Shown here piece by piece: positions 34,227-43,150 of a stretch of 64,000 nucleotides of DNA. The DNA comes from Methylorubrum salsuginis (GTDB taxonomy: Bacteria; Pseudomonadota; Alphaproteobacteria; Rhizobiales; Beijerinckiaceae): positions 124,001 through 188,000 of the forward strand of contig NZ_FOSV01000004.1 in the NCBI RefSeq assembly GCF_900114375.1, read 5' to 3'. Made by a program: the position numbers and the translations under genes. The notes below the pieces were generated by a model. The model was not told the DNA's origin. It worked only from the letters and a program-made list of their open reading frames with translations, and did not search any database. Numbering within the stretch: the first letter of the stretch is position 1; each line of letters begins with the position of its first letter.

Positions 34227-35257
34227 GCTTGGTCGAAAAAATCCCCTGCACCATCGTCACCGGCTTCCTCGGGGCCGGGAAGACGACGCTGGTGCGCCAC
34301 ACCATCGAGCAGGCCCGCGGCCGGCGGCTCGCCGTCATCGTCAACGAGTTCGGCGATCTCGGCTTCGACGGCTCGTTCCTGGCCGCCTGCGGCGTCGAGG
34401 GCTGCACCGAGGATTCGGTGGTGGAGCTGCCCAACGGCTGCATCTGCTGCACGGTCGCCGACGACTTCGTGCCAGCGCTCACCAAGCTCCTCGACCGGCC
34501 CGAGCCGCCGGAGCACATCCTGATCGAGACCTCGGGCCTCGCGCTCCCAAAACCCCTGGTCCAGGCATTCCAGTGGCCGTCGATCCGCTCGCGGGTGACG
34601 GTGGACGGCGTCGTCGCCGTGGTGGACGGCCCGGCCGTCGCCTCGGGTCTCTTCGCCGACGACCCGGATGCGCTGGCCAACCAGCGCGCCGCCGACAGGT
34701 CAGTCGATCACGACAACCCGCTGGAGGAGGTGTTCGAGGACCAGATTCTCTGCGCCGACCTCGTGGTGCTCAACAAATCCGACCTTCTGGACGCGGCGGC
34801 CCAGGACAAGGTCCGCGCCGACATCGAGGCGCATCTGCCGCGCGCCGTCGAGATCGTCGCGACCGAGCACGGCCGCCTCGATCCGCGGGTGCTGCTCGGT
34901 ATCGCGGCGGCGGCGGAAGACGACCTCGACGCCCGCCCCTCGCATCACGGGGAGGGCGAGGACCACGATCACGACGACTTCGAATCGGTCGCGCTCCCCG
35001 TCGGCATCGCCGGCAGCCCGGAGGACCTCGCCGCCCGCGTCGAGAAGGCCGCCGAGGTCGAAGGCGTGCTGCGCATCAAGGGTTTTGCCGAAGTCAGGGC
35101 CAAGCCCATGCGCCTCGTGGTGCAGGGCGTCGGCCGCCGCGTCGCCCACCATTACGACCGCCCTTGGAAGGGCGCCGAGCCCCGTGACGGCCGCCTCGTC
35201 GTCATCGGCCTGAAAGGCTTCGATCGGGACGCGGTGGCCGCCGCGCTGAGGGGATGA
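34223..35257 (+). CDS. cobW: CobW, COG0523 GTPase of cobalamin synthesis
   Basis: A metal-chaperone GTPase thought to deliver cobalt to the corrin chelatase. The 344-residue protein has a P-loop GFLGAGKTTLVRHT (about 14-27), VNEFGDLGFDG, the metal-binding GCICC motif (about 73-77), ETSGLALPKP, the NKSD guanine motif in VVLNKSDLL, and a His/Asp-rich segment SHHGEGEDHDHDD (about 240-252). The C-terminal CobW domain follows. ATG overlaps the DUF1636 stop by 4 bp. Normal length. Confidence 0.94.
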   Translation: MSLVEKIPCTIVTGFLGAGKTTLVRHTIEQARGRRLAVIVNEFGDLGFDGSFLAACGVEGCTEDSVVELPNGCICCTVADDFVPALTKLLDRPEPPEHILIETSGLALPKPLVQAFQWPSIRSRVTVDGVVAVVDGPAVASGLFADDPDALANQRAADRSVDHDNPLEEVFEDQILCADLVVLNKSDLLDAAAQDKVRADIEAHLPRAVEIVATEHGRLDPRVLLGIAAAAEDDLDARPSHHGEGEDHDHDDFESVALPVGIAGSPEDLAARVEKAAEVEGVLRIKGFAEVRAKPMRLVVQGVGRRVAHHYDRPWKGAEPRDGRLVVIGLKGFDRDAVAAALRG

Positions 35258-35295
35258 TTCTTTTCGCAGGGCCGCAGGCGACGGCAGGCAGGTCC

Positions 35296-36177
35296 ATGAT
35301 GGGCCGGCAACGCCTCGCCTGCGCCCTGCTCCCCGCCCTCGTGCTGCTGGCCGGCTGCTCCGGGTCCGAGCGCAACCGCGCGGAGGGCCCGCCGCCGGCC
35401 GCGCCCTTCGCCGAGGTCGCCCGGCAGGATGCCAGGGCCCAGGAGAACGGCCCCAAGCTCGCCTACCGCCACGATCTCACCGTCGCGCTGGCGCCGGATC
35501 GCGTCGCGCCCCATTTCGCCGCCGCCCGCGACCGCTGCCTTACCGACGCGGCCCTGACCTGCACGCTGCTGCAATCCTCGATCCGCGGCGGCAGCGGCAC
35601 CAGCCAGCCGCAGGCGACGGTGCAGGTGCGCTTAGCCCACACGTCGGTCGCAGCCTTCGTCGCCGCCGCCACCGCGCCGCTGCCGGGCGAGACCGCGGAC
35701 GAGGTGGTGCTTCAGGATCAGGCGACTCGCGCCGAGGACCTGACGCGGGCGCTCGCCGACACCGTGCGGCGCCTCGCCCAGCTCAACGATTACCGCACCC
35801 GCCTCACCGCGCTGTCGGAGAAGTCCGACAACCGGGCCGAGGACCTCATCAGGATCGCGAGCGAGCTGGCCCAGGTCCAGAGCCAGATCGAGGAGGTGGA
35901 CGGCGAGCGCCGCGGCCTCGACGAGCGCGTGGACAACGAGATCGTCACGGTCAACTACCGCGCGACACGGGCGCAGGCCGGCGCCTTCGCGCCTGTTCAG
36001 GAGGTGTGGGCGCGCAGCGGCCCGATCTTCGGCCAGAGCGCGGCCTCGGCCCTGCGCTTCGCCGTCGCGAGCCTGCCCTGGCTGCCGGTCGCTCTGATCG
36101 GGCTGTTGCTGCTGCGGTGGGTCTGGCGTCTCCGGCGCAGGCGCCGCCGTCCTTCCCGCCTGCGGATCGAGCCGTGA
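35296..36177 (+). CDS. DUF4349-type lipoprotein
   Basis: A 293-residue lipoprotein; signal LLPALVLLAGCSGS with Cys19 as the likely lipid attachment site. A beta-rich N-terminal part is followed by a helical coiled region with EDLTRALADTVRRLAQLNDY and EDLIRIASELAQVQSQIEEV (about 155-215), typical of DUF4349. Near the C-terminus is one transmembrane helix (about 265-283, SLPWLPVALIGLLLLRWVW) with a basic tail. The start at 35296 was chosen because it gives the signal and has AGGCAGG upstream; an ATG at 35254 overlaps the cobW stop. It is inside the B12 operon with no known link to cobalamin. Confidence 0.78.
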   Translation: MMGRQRLACALLPALVLLAGCSGSERNRAEGPPPAAPFAEVARQDARAQENGPKLAYRHDLTVALAPDRVAPHFAAARDRCLTDAALTCTLLQSSIRGGSGTSQPQATVQVRLAHTSVAAFVAAATAPLPGETADEVVLQDQATRAEDLTRALADTVRRLAQLNDYRTRLTALSEKSDNRAEDLIRIASELAQVQSQIEEVDGERRGLDERVDNEIVTVNYRATRAQAGAFAPVQEVWARSGPIFGQSAASALRFAVASLPWLPVALIGLLLLRWVWRLRRRRRRPSRLRIEP

Positions 36178-36190
36178 GGGTGCCCGCGCC

Positions 36191-39100
36191 ATGCACCTGA
36201 TCCGCATCGATACGGTCTCCCTCGACGAGGGCGAGGCGGCGGTCGATCTCGGCCAGACCCCCGGCGAGATCGTTTTTCTGTCGTTCACCGATACGGACTT
36301 GGCGGCGATCGCGCGGGCCCACGCTTCTGACCCCGCTCTTCCGTCGCTGCGGCTCGCCAAGATGGCGCAACTGCGCCATCCGATGTCGGTCGATCTCTAC
36401 GTCGATGCCGTGATCGCGCGGGCCAAGGTCTGCGTCATCCGCTGCCTCGGCGGGCTCGATTACTGGCGCTACGGCATCGAGCGGGCGAGCGCCGCCGCCC
36501 GCGCCCACGGGGTCCGCCTCGCGGTTTTGCCCGGCGACGACCGGCCCGACCCGCGGCTTGTCGCCTTCTCGACCCTGCCGCCGGAGACCTGCGCCACCCT
36601 CGACGCGTATTTCCGCGCGGGCGGGCCGGACAATCTGAAAAACCTGCTGCGCCGCCTCGGCTCGGAAGCCGGCCATGCGCTGGCGCCCGAGCCGCCCCGC
36701 GCGCTGCCGCGGGGCTTCGCGTGGTGCGCGGGCTGCGGCCCGGTCCCGGTCGAGCGGGCGGCGGAGGCGGCAGGGCCGGGGCCGCTGGCGTTGCTCCTCG
36801 TCTACCGCTCCGCCGTGCTCTCGGGCGAGACCGCCCCGGCCGTCCACCTCACGGCCGCCCTGCGGAAACGCGGGATCGGTTGCCTGACGCTCGCGGTGTC
36901 GAGCCTGAAGGACCCGGAGGCGGTCGCCGTTCTGCGCGCCGCGCTCGCCGCGCGCCGGCCCGACATCGTGCTCGCCGCCACCGCCTTCTCGGCCCGCGAC
37001 GATGCCGGCTTCGTCCTCGACGCCGCCGATGTTCCTGTCCTTCAAGCCTACACCATCGGCGCGCCGCGTGACGCCTGGGCTGCCTCGGGTCGCGGCATGA
37101 ACGCCTCCGACCTCGCCATGCAGGTGGCCCTGCCGGAATTCGACGGGCGGCTCTCAGGGTTCCCGGTGTCGTTCAAGGAAGAAGGAGAGGCGGTCGAGGG
37201 CTTTTCCGAGCGCCGCGCCGTGCCGGATGCGGCCGGGATCGCCGCGCTCGCCGACCGCGCCGCCGCCTGGATTTCCTTGCGCCGCACGCCGCGCGAAACA
37301 CGCCGCCTCGCGATGGTGCTGTCCGATTATCCCGCCCGCGGGGGACGGGCCGGCTACGCGGTCGGCCTCGACACGCCGGAGAGCGCACGCGCCATCGCGA
37401 CCGACCTCGCGGCGGCCGGGTTTACGGCGGGTGCACTGCCGGAGGCCGGGGCGCTGATGGCGGCGCTGACCGAGGGTGAGGCGGGTTTTTCAGTCTCGCT
37501 CGCCGAGTACGCAGCGTGGTTTGCAGGGCTAGCGGAGGAGCGCCAGGTGGAACTGACCGAGCGCTGGGGCGCGCCGGAAGCCGATCCGTGCTGCCGCGAC
37601 GGCGCGTTCCGCTTCCGGATGGTGCGCGGGCAGCATAACCCTCCCCCCTCTGCGGGGGAGGGTGGCCCGCGAAGCGGGTCGGGAGAGGGGAGCGCCGTTT
37701 CCGGAGAATTCACTGTCGAACGCGGCCAGGCGGAACCGTGGTTCCCCTCTCCCGCCTGCTCCGCAGGCACCCTCCCCCGCGGAGGGGGGAGGGACGGGCG
37801 CTTGACTGTTTTCCTCCAACCCGACCGCGGCCGTGCCGCCGACCGCAAGGCCGGCTATCACGATCCCGACGAGCCGCCGACGCACGCCTATCTCGCGTTC
37901 TATCTCGGCCTGCGCACACACGCCGATGCGCTGATCCATCTCGGCACCCACGGCACCACCGAGTGGCTGCCCGGCAAGGCCGTGGCGCTCTCCCCCACTT
38001 GCTGGCCGGCGCTCGCGGTCGGCGCGCTGCCGGTGGTCTATCCCTTCATCGTCGACGATCCGGGCGAGGCCGCCCCGCTGAAGCGCCGGCTCGGCGGCGT
38101 GGCTTTGGGGCATCTCACCCCGACCGTCGAGGCCGCGGGACTGACGCCGGAGGCTGCGGCGCTGCGCGAACTCGTGGAAGAGTATTCTGCCGCGAGTGTG
38201 CTGGATCCGCGCCGCGCGGACCTGATCGCCCGCGCGATCCTGGACGAGGCCGCCTCCGCCGGGCTGCTTGCGGGCGCCGGGATCGCGGCCGACACGCCGA
38301 TGGCCGACGCGCTGACCGCGCTCGACGCGCATCTGTGCGATCTCGGCGAGACGCCGATGCGCGACGGCCTGCACGTGTTCGGCCGCGCCCCAGACGACGC
38401 CTCCGAGGCCGTGCGGGCCTCGGCGAAAGCCGAGCGCGCGGCGCTGATCGCGGCGCTCGACGGCCGCTTCGTCGCGCCGGGCCCCGCCGGCTCGCCCTCG
38501 CGCGGGCGCGCCGACGTGCTGCCCACGGGGCGCAACCTCACCACCCTCGACCCCCGCGCCCTGCCGACGCGGGCCGCCACCATGCTCGGCACCAAGGCGG
38601 CCGACGCCGTGGTGCGCCGCTACCTGCAGGACGAGGGCGAGTATCCGGCCCGCATCGTCATGGATCTCTGGGCCTCGCCGACGCTGCGCACCGGCGGCGA
38701 GGACGTGGCCCATGCCCTGAGCCTGATGGGCGTGCGCCCGGTTTGGGACCACGCCTCGACCCGCGTCACCGGCTTCGAGGTGCTGCCGCTGGCCCTCCTC
38801 GACCGGCCGCGCATCGACGTGACCTGCCGGGTCTCCGGCGCCTTCCGCGACACCTTCCCGGAGACCCTGGCGCTGCTCGACCGCGCCGCCCGCGCGGTCG
38901 CCGCCCGCGAGGAGGAGGACGACGACGAGAACCCGCTCGCCGCCGCCCGCCGCCGGGGCGAATCCGCAGCCCGCATCTACGGCGCGGCGCCCGGCCGCTA
39001 CGGCGCGGGCGCGGCCGAACAGGCGCTCGACGGCGCCTGGGAGGGGCGGGCCGATCTCGGTGCAGCGTATCTGTCCGCCACCACCCACGCCTACGGTGAT

Positions 39101-39649
39101 GCGGAGGGCGAGGACGCGAACTTCGCCGCCCGCGTCGCGGCGGCGGACGCCTATGTCCACGCCTTCGACGTGGCCGAGCGCGATCTGCTCGACGGCGATG
39201 CCGCCGCCGACGCCATGGGCGGTTTCTTTGCAGCGGCCGCGTCAGAGGGGCGGACGCCCGCCCTCTACAGCCTCGACGTCTCGAACCCGGAGGCGCCGCG
39301 CCCCCGCACCGCCCGCGAGGACGTGGCTCGTCTCATCCGCGGCCGGCTCGGCAACCCGCGCTGGATCGCGGCGCAGCTGCGCCACGGCTATCGCGGGGCG
39401 CAGGAATTCGCTCAAGGCATCGATGCGGTGTTCGTGCTCGCCGCCGCCACCGACGCGGTGGCGAGCGCCGATCTCGACCGGCTCTACGGCGCCTGGATCG
39501 CCGACCCGGAGACCTTCGAGGCGCTCCGCGCGGCCAACCCCGAGGCGACCCGCGCCATTCTCGAACGCTTCGAGGAGATGCGCGCCCGCGGCCTCTGGCA
39601 GAGCCGCCGCAACGCCGCCCCCGCCGACGCATTGATGGCCGCCGAATGA
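36191..39649 (+). CDS. cobN: Cobaltochelatase subunit CobN
   Basis: The large subunit of the ATP-dependent aerobic cobaltochelatase, which inserts Co2+ into hydrogenobyrinic acid a,c-diamide with CobS and CobT. The 1,152-residue protein has family blocks RLAKMAQLRHPMSVDLYVDA, GGLDYWRYG, AYLAFYLGLRTHADALIHLG, GTHGTTEWLPGKAVALSP, VMDLWASPTLRTGGEDVAHA and GNPRWIAAQLRHGYRGAQEF. Residues about 484-535 are encoded by a palindromic element with no counterpart in other CobN proteins that I know. The frame remains open through it. The insertion lies just before the conserved LTVFLQPDRGRAADRKAGYH block, in a surface-loop-like position, so activity may survive. It is overlapped by cobG by 4 bp. Confidence 0.94.
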   Translation: MHLIRIDTVSLDEGEAAVDLGQTPGEIVFLSFTDTDLAAIARAHASDPALPSLRLAKMAQLRHPMSVDLYVDAVIARAKVCVIRCLGGLDYWRYGIERASAAARAHGVRLAVLPGDDRPDPRLVAFSTLPPETCATLDAYFRAGGPDNLKNLLRRLGSEAGHALAPEPPRALPRGFAWCAGCGPVPVERAAEAAGPGPLALLLVYRSAVLSGETAPAVHLTAALRKRGIGCLTLAVSSLKDPEAVAVLRAALAARRPDIVLAATAFSARDDAGFVLDAADVPVLQAYTIGAPRDAWAASGRGMNASDLAMQVALPEFDGRLSGFPVSFKEEGEAVEGFSERRAVPDAAGIAALADRAAAWISLRRTPRETRRLAMVLSDYPARGGRAGYAVGLDTPESARAIATDLAAAGFTAGALPEAGALMAALTEGEAGFSVSLAEYAAWFAGLAEERQVELTERWGAPEADPCCRDGAFRFRMVRGQHNPPPSAGEGGPRSGSGEGSAVSGEFTVERGQAEPWFPSPACSAGTLPRGGGRDGRLTVFLQPDRGRAADRKAGYHDPDEPPTHAYLAFYLGLRTHADALIHLGTHGTTEWLPGKAVALSPTCWPALAVGALPVVYPFIVDDPGEAAPLKRRLGGVALGHLTPTVEAAGLTPEAAALRELVEEYSAASVLDPRRADLIARAILDEAASAGLLAGAGIAADTPMADALTALDAHLCDLGETPMRDGLHVFGRAPDDASEAVRASAKAERAALIAALDGRFVAPGPAGSPSRGRADVLPTGRNLTTLDPRALPTRAATMLGTKAADAVVRRYLQDEGEYPARIVMDLWASPTLRTGGEDVAHALSLMGVRPVWDHASTRVTGFEVLPLALLDRPRIDVTCRVSGAFRDTFPETLALLDRAARAVAAREEEDDDENPLAAARRRGESAARIYGAAPGRYGAGAAEQALDGAWEGRADLGAAYLSATTHAYGDAEGEDANFAARVAAADAYVHAFDVAERDLLDGDAAADAMGGFFAAAASEGRTPALYSLDVSNPEAPRPRTAREDVARLIRGRLGNPRWIAAQLRHGYRGAQEFAQGIDAVFVLAAATDAVASADLDRLYGAWIADPETFEALRAANPEATRAILERFEEMRARGLWQSRRNAAPADALMAAE
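37639..37793. repeat. 155-bp inverted-repeat element inside cobN
   Basis: The outer arms are near-perfect inverted copies. 37639-37691 reads CCCTCCCCCCTCTGCGGGGG, AGGGTGG...GGGAGAGGGGA; 37743-37793 is its reverse complement with a few differences and a 2-base indel. About 50 bases lie between them. The coding strand translates as Pro/Gly/Ser-rich text (NPPPSAGEGGPRSGSGEG ... PACSAGTLPRGGG). The 24-bp left end equals the reverse complement of the palindrome at 3560-3583. This resembles a paired REP/BIME unit or a Rickettsia-palindromic-element-type insertion. Confidence 0.85.
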
Positions 39650-40932
39650 GCGCCCGACGCACCCTGCCCGAGGGCGCCCGCCGCGGCTGGTGCCCGTCGC
39701 TGGCCCGGCCGATGCCGACCGGGGACGGCCTGCTCGCCCGCGTCCACCCGCCGCTCGGGCGCCTCACCCCCGCGCAGTTGCGGGCGGTCGCCGAAGGGGC
39801 GCGTACCTACGGCAACGGCCATGTCGACGTGACCGCCCGCGGCAACCTCCAGATCCGCGGCGTCAGCGAAGAGAGCGCCCCACGCCTCGCCTGCGCGCTG
39901 GCCGAAGCGGGCCTGGCCGACACCCGCGACGACGGCGGCCCGCAGCGCCTGACGCTCACCGCGCCGCTCGCCGGCCTCGACGAGCGTGAGGCCATCGACG
40001 TGCCGGCGCTCGCTCGTGCGGTCGAGGCGGTGGGCCTCGCCGTGCCGGGCTTGCCGCCCAAGACCCTGGTGGCGGTCGATGGCGGCGGTGCCTTCGGCCT
40101 CGGTGTCGTCGAGGCCGACTTCTTTCTCTTTGCCACGGGCCGGGCGCAGGTCGCCTTCGGGCTGGCGGGGGCGGACGGACCGCTGCGCTGCGGCCTGCTG
40201 CCGGAACGCGGCGCTGCCGGAGCGCTCGGCCTCGCGCTCGCGGCCTTCGCCGGCACCGGCAAGCGCCGGGTGCGCGATCTCGATCCCGCCGAGCGTGCCC
40301 TCGTCGCGGCCTCCGCCGGCTTCCACCCCTTCGAGCCGGCGCCGCTCGCCCCCGCGCCGGCGCCCGCCGCGCCGGGGCTCGCACCCCTGCCCGAGGGCCG
40401 CGCCGCGGTTCTGGTCCAGGCGCCGTTCGGCCGCTGCACCGCGGATCGGCTGGAGCGCGTCGCGGCGCTCGCCGGGCCGGAGGGCGCGCGCCTCAGCCCC
40501 GAGCGCGGCCTCGCCCTCGTCGCACCGAAGGGCGGCACCGCCGCATTCCAGGCGGCCCTGGGGCAAGCCGGCTTCATCGTGAGCCCCGACGATCCCCGCC
40601 GCGCAGTCTTTGCCTGCCCCGGCGCGCCGGCCTGCCGCTCCGGCACGACGCCGGTGCCGGACCACGCCGCGCGGCTCGCCGAGGCGCTGGCCCCGCTTGC
40701 CGGCCTCGTGACGGCGCATGTCTCGGGCTGTCACAAGGGCTGCGCCCATCCCGGCCCCGCCGACCTGACGCTGGTGGCCCGCGACGGCGCCTACGACGTG
40801 GTGCCCCGCGGCGAGCCCGGCGACGAGCCGGCAACGCGTCTCGCTTTCGAGGCGGCGCTGGACCGGATAAGGAAGGCCGCCGCGGCCGGTCGCCCGGCGC
40901 TGGATCTGGCTTTTCGGAACGACCCCCCATGA
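39646..40932 (+). CDS. cobG: Precorrin-3B synthase (CobG)
   Basis: An O2-dependent monooxygenase that converts precorrin-3A to precorrin-3B before ring contraction, the hallmark of the aerobic route. The 428-residue protein has nitrite/sulfite-reductase-like architecture: two ferredoxin-like half domains (GNGHVDVTARGNLQIRGV at about 57-74), and the Fe-S cluster cysteines in FACPGAPACRSGTT (about 323-336) and HVSGCHKGCAHPG (about 359-371). ATGA overlap with cobN. Length is normal. Confidence 0.92.
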   Translation: MSARRTLPEGARRGWCPSLARPMPTGDGLLARVHPPLGRLTPAQLRAVAEGARTYGNGHVDVTARGNLQIRGVSEESAPRLACALAEAGLADTRDDGGPQRLTLTAPLAGLDEREAIDVPALARAVEAVGLAVPGLPPKTLVAVDGGGAFGLGVVEADFFLFATGRAQVAFGLAGADGPLRCGLLPERGAAGALGLALAAFAGTGKRRVRDLDPAERALVAASAGFHPFEPAPLAPAPAPAAPGLAPLPEGRAAVLVQAPFGRCTADRLERVAALAGPEGARLSPERGLALVAPKGGTAAFQAALGQAGFIVSPDDPRRAVFACPGAPACRSGTTPVPDHAARLAEALAPLAGLVTAHVSGCHKGCAHPGPADLTLVARDGAYDVVPRGEPGDEPATRLAFEAALDRIRKAAAAGRPALDLAFRNDPP

Positions 40933-41561
40933 GTGCCCGGCACGACTATATCCGCGACGGCGGCGCGATCTACGCCCGCTCCTTCGCGATGATCCGCGCC
41001 GAATCCGACCTCGCGCGCTGGTCGGGCGCGGCGGAGCGCGTCGTCGTGCGGATGATCCACGCCTGCGGCATGACCGACCTGCCGAAGGACGTCGAGATGT
41101 CCGAAAACTTCGCGCAAGCCGGCGAGGCGGCGCTGAAGGCCGGCGCGCCGATCCTGTGCGATGTCCGCATGGTCGCCGACGGCGTCACCCGCACGCGGCT
41201 GCCGGCCAACAACCCGGTCGTCTGTACGCTCGGCGACCCGCGCGTGCCGGGGCTCGCCCAGGAACTCGGCACCACCCGCTCGGCCGCCGCGATGGAATTG
41301 TGGCGCGAGCACCTGCCCGGCAGCGTGGTCGCCGTCGGCAACGCGCCGACCGCGCTGTTTCGCCTGCTCGAATTGCTGGACGAAGGCGTCGCGCCGCCCG
41401 CAGCCGTCATCGGCATTCCGGTCGGCTTCGTCGGGGCGGCGGAATCCAAGGAAGCGCTGGCGCGCGATGGCCGCGTGCCCTTCGTGGTGGTCCATGGCCG
41501 CCGCGGCGGCAGCGCCATGACGGCGGCGGCGATCAACGCGCTCGCGAACGAGGTCGAGTGA
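40929..41561 (+). CDS. cobH: Precorrin-8X methylmutase (CobH)
   Basis: Moves a methyl group from C11 to C12, giving hydrogenobyrinate. The 210-residue CbiC/CobH-family protein has the catalytic His44 in RMIHACGMTDL, the DVRMVADGVTRTRLPANNPV block, and VIGIPVGFVGAAESKEAL. It overlaps cobG by 4 bp and cobI by 1 bp. Normal length, with no defects seen. Confidence 0.95.
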   Translation: MSARHDYIRDGGAIYARSFAMIRAESDLARWSGAAERVVVRMIHACGMTDLPKDVEMSENFAQAGEAALKAGAPILCDVRMVADGVTRTRLPANNPVVCTLGDPRVPGLAQELGTTRSAAAMELWREHLPGSVVAVGNAPTALFRLLELLDEGVAPPAAVIGIPVGFVGAAESKEALARDGRVPFVVVHGRRGGSAMTAAAINALANEVE

Positions 41562-42355
41562 TGGAGGGCAGCGTGCGCATCGACGCCCCGGCCGAGACCG
41601 ACGGCGCGGGGGAGGACCCTGTGCGCCAGACCACCGGCACGCTCTTCGGCGTCGGCATGGGGCCGGGCGATCCCGATTATCTCACCGTGAAGGCGATGCG
41701 CGTGCTGGAGCGGGCGCCGGTGCTCGTCCACTTCTGCAAGCAGGGCAAGCGCGGCAATGCCCGCACCATCGCCGACGCGGTGATGCGCGACCCCACCCGC
41801 GAGTTTCCGCTGGCCTACCCCTACACCACCGAGCTTCCCCCCGATCACCCGGACTATGTCGCCGCGCTCGCGGGTTTCTACGACGAGGCCTCCGACCGGC
41901 TCGCCGAGCATCTGGATGCGGGCCGCGACGTGGCGATCCTGTCGGAAGGTGATCCCTTCTTCTACGGCTCGTTCATGCATCTGTGGCGGCGGCTGAAGGA
42001 CCGCTTCCCCGTCGAGGTGATCCCCGGCGTCACCGGCATGTCGGGCTGCTGGACGCGCGCCGGCACCCCGATCACCTGGGGCGACGACGTGCTCACCATC
42101 CTGCCCGCGACCCTGCCGCGGGCCGCGCTCGTCGAGCGCCTGAAGGGCACCGACGCCGCCGTCATCATGAAGCTCGGGCGCCATCTGCCGAAGGTGCGCG
42201 GCGTGCTCGCCGAGACCGGCTTCCTCGACCGCGCGGTCTATGTCGAGCGCGGCACCATGGCGGGCGAGCGGGTGATCCCGCTGGCCCAGAAACCCGACGA
42301 TTCCGCCCCCTATTTCTCGATGGTGCTGGTGCCCGGGGAAGGCCGCCGACCGTGA
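41561..42355 (+). CDS. cobI: Precorrin-2 C20-methyltransferase (CobI)
   Basis: Adds a SAM-derived methyl at C20 of precorrin-2. The 264-residue tetrapyrrole methylase has the N-terminal GVGMGPGDPDYLTVKAMRVL (about 30-49), ILSEGDPFFYGSFMHL (about 127-142) and VIPGVTGMSGCWTRAGTPI. The first 22 residues are a variable extension. The ATG at 41561 shares its A with the cobH stop. Normal family length is about 240. Confidence 0.94.
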   Translation: MEGSVRIDAPAETDGAGEDPVRQTTGTLFGVGMGPGDPDYLTVKAMRVLERAPVLVHFCKQGKRGNARTIADAVMRDPTREFPLAYPYTTELPPDHPDYVAALAGFYDEASDRLAEHLDAGRDVAILSEGDPFFYGSFMHLWRRLKDRFPVEVIPGVTGMSGCWTRAGTPITWGDDVLTILPATLPRAALVERLKGTDAAVIMKLGRHLPKVRGVLAETGFLDRAVYVERGTMAGERVIPLAQKPDDSAPYFSMVLVPGEGRRP

Positions 42356-43125
42356 CTCGGGCAAATTCTGAGGGCAGCGTCACGGTCGTCGGCCTCGGCC
42401 CCGGCGATCCGCGCCTGCTGACCGAATCCGCCCGCGCCGCGCTGGACGCCGCGCAGGACCTGATCGGCTATCACCCCTACGTCGCCCGCGTGGCCGAGCG
42501 CGAAGGGTTGATCCGCCATTCCACCGACAACCGGGTCGAACTCGACCGCGCCCGCCACGCCCTCGAACTCGCGGTCTCGGGTCGTCACGTCGCGGTGGTG
42601 TCGGGGGGCGATCCCGGCGTCTTCGCCATGGCGGCGGCGCTGTTCGAGGCCGTCGAGCACGGTCCGCGGGCGTGGCGCGCCCTCGACATCCGGGTCGAAC
42701 CCGGCATCACCGCGATGCTCGCCGCCGCCGCCCGGCTGGGGGCGCCGCTCGGGGGTGATTTCTGCGCGCTCTCGCTCTCGGACAACCTGAAACCCTGGGA
42801 GGTCGTGACCGCCCGGCTCGAGGCGGTGTTCCGCGCCGGCTTCGCGGTCGCCCTCTACAATCCGATTTCGTCCGCGCGGCCGTGGCAGCTCGGGCGCGCC
42901 CTGGCGCTCGCCGCCGAGATCCTGCCCGCCACGACGCCGGTGATCTTCGCCCGCGCCGTGACCCGGCCCGACGAATCGGTCCGCGTCCTGACACTGGCGG
43001 AAGCCCGCACCGCGCCTGCCGACATGGCGACGATGATCCTGATCGGCACCGCGACGACGCGGCTGATCGAGCGCGAAGGGCAGGTGCCGTTCGTCTACAC
43101 GCCGCGGAGCGTGGCCGGGCGCTGA
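42352..43125 (+). CDS. cobJ: Precorrin-3B C17-methyltransferase (CobJ)
   Basis: Methylates C17 and contracts the corrin ring. The 257-residue tetrapyrrole methylase starts at a GTG that overlaps the cobI stop (GTGA). Motifs VVGLGPGDPRLLT (about 10-22), DLIGYHPYVARV, VVSGGDPGVFAMAAAL and ALYNPISSARPWQL are typical CobJ. It is the last gene of the riboswitch-controlled operon within the window. cobK, cobL, cobM and cobB-like genes are not here and must be elsewhere. Confidence 0.95.
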   Translation: MTRANSEGSVTVVGLGPGDPRLLTESARAALDAAQDLIGYHPYVARVAEREGLIRHSTDNRVELDRARHALELAVSGRHVAVVSGGDPGVFAMAAALFEAVEHGPRAWRALDIRVEPGITAMLAAAARLGAPLGGDFCALSLSDNLKPWEVVTARLEAVFRAGFAVALYNPISSARPWQLGRALALAAEILPATTPVIFARAVTRPDESVRVLTLAEARTAPADMATMILIGTATTRLIEREGQVPFVYTPRSVAGR

Positions 43126-43150
43126 TCGCCCGGCCGGACGAGCCGCTTTC

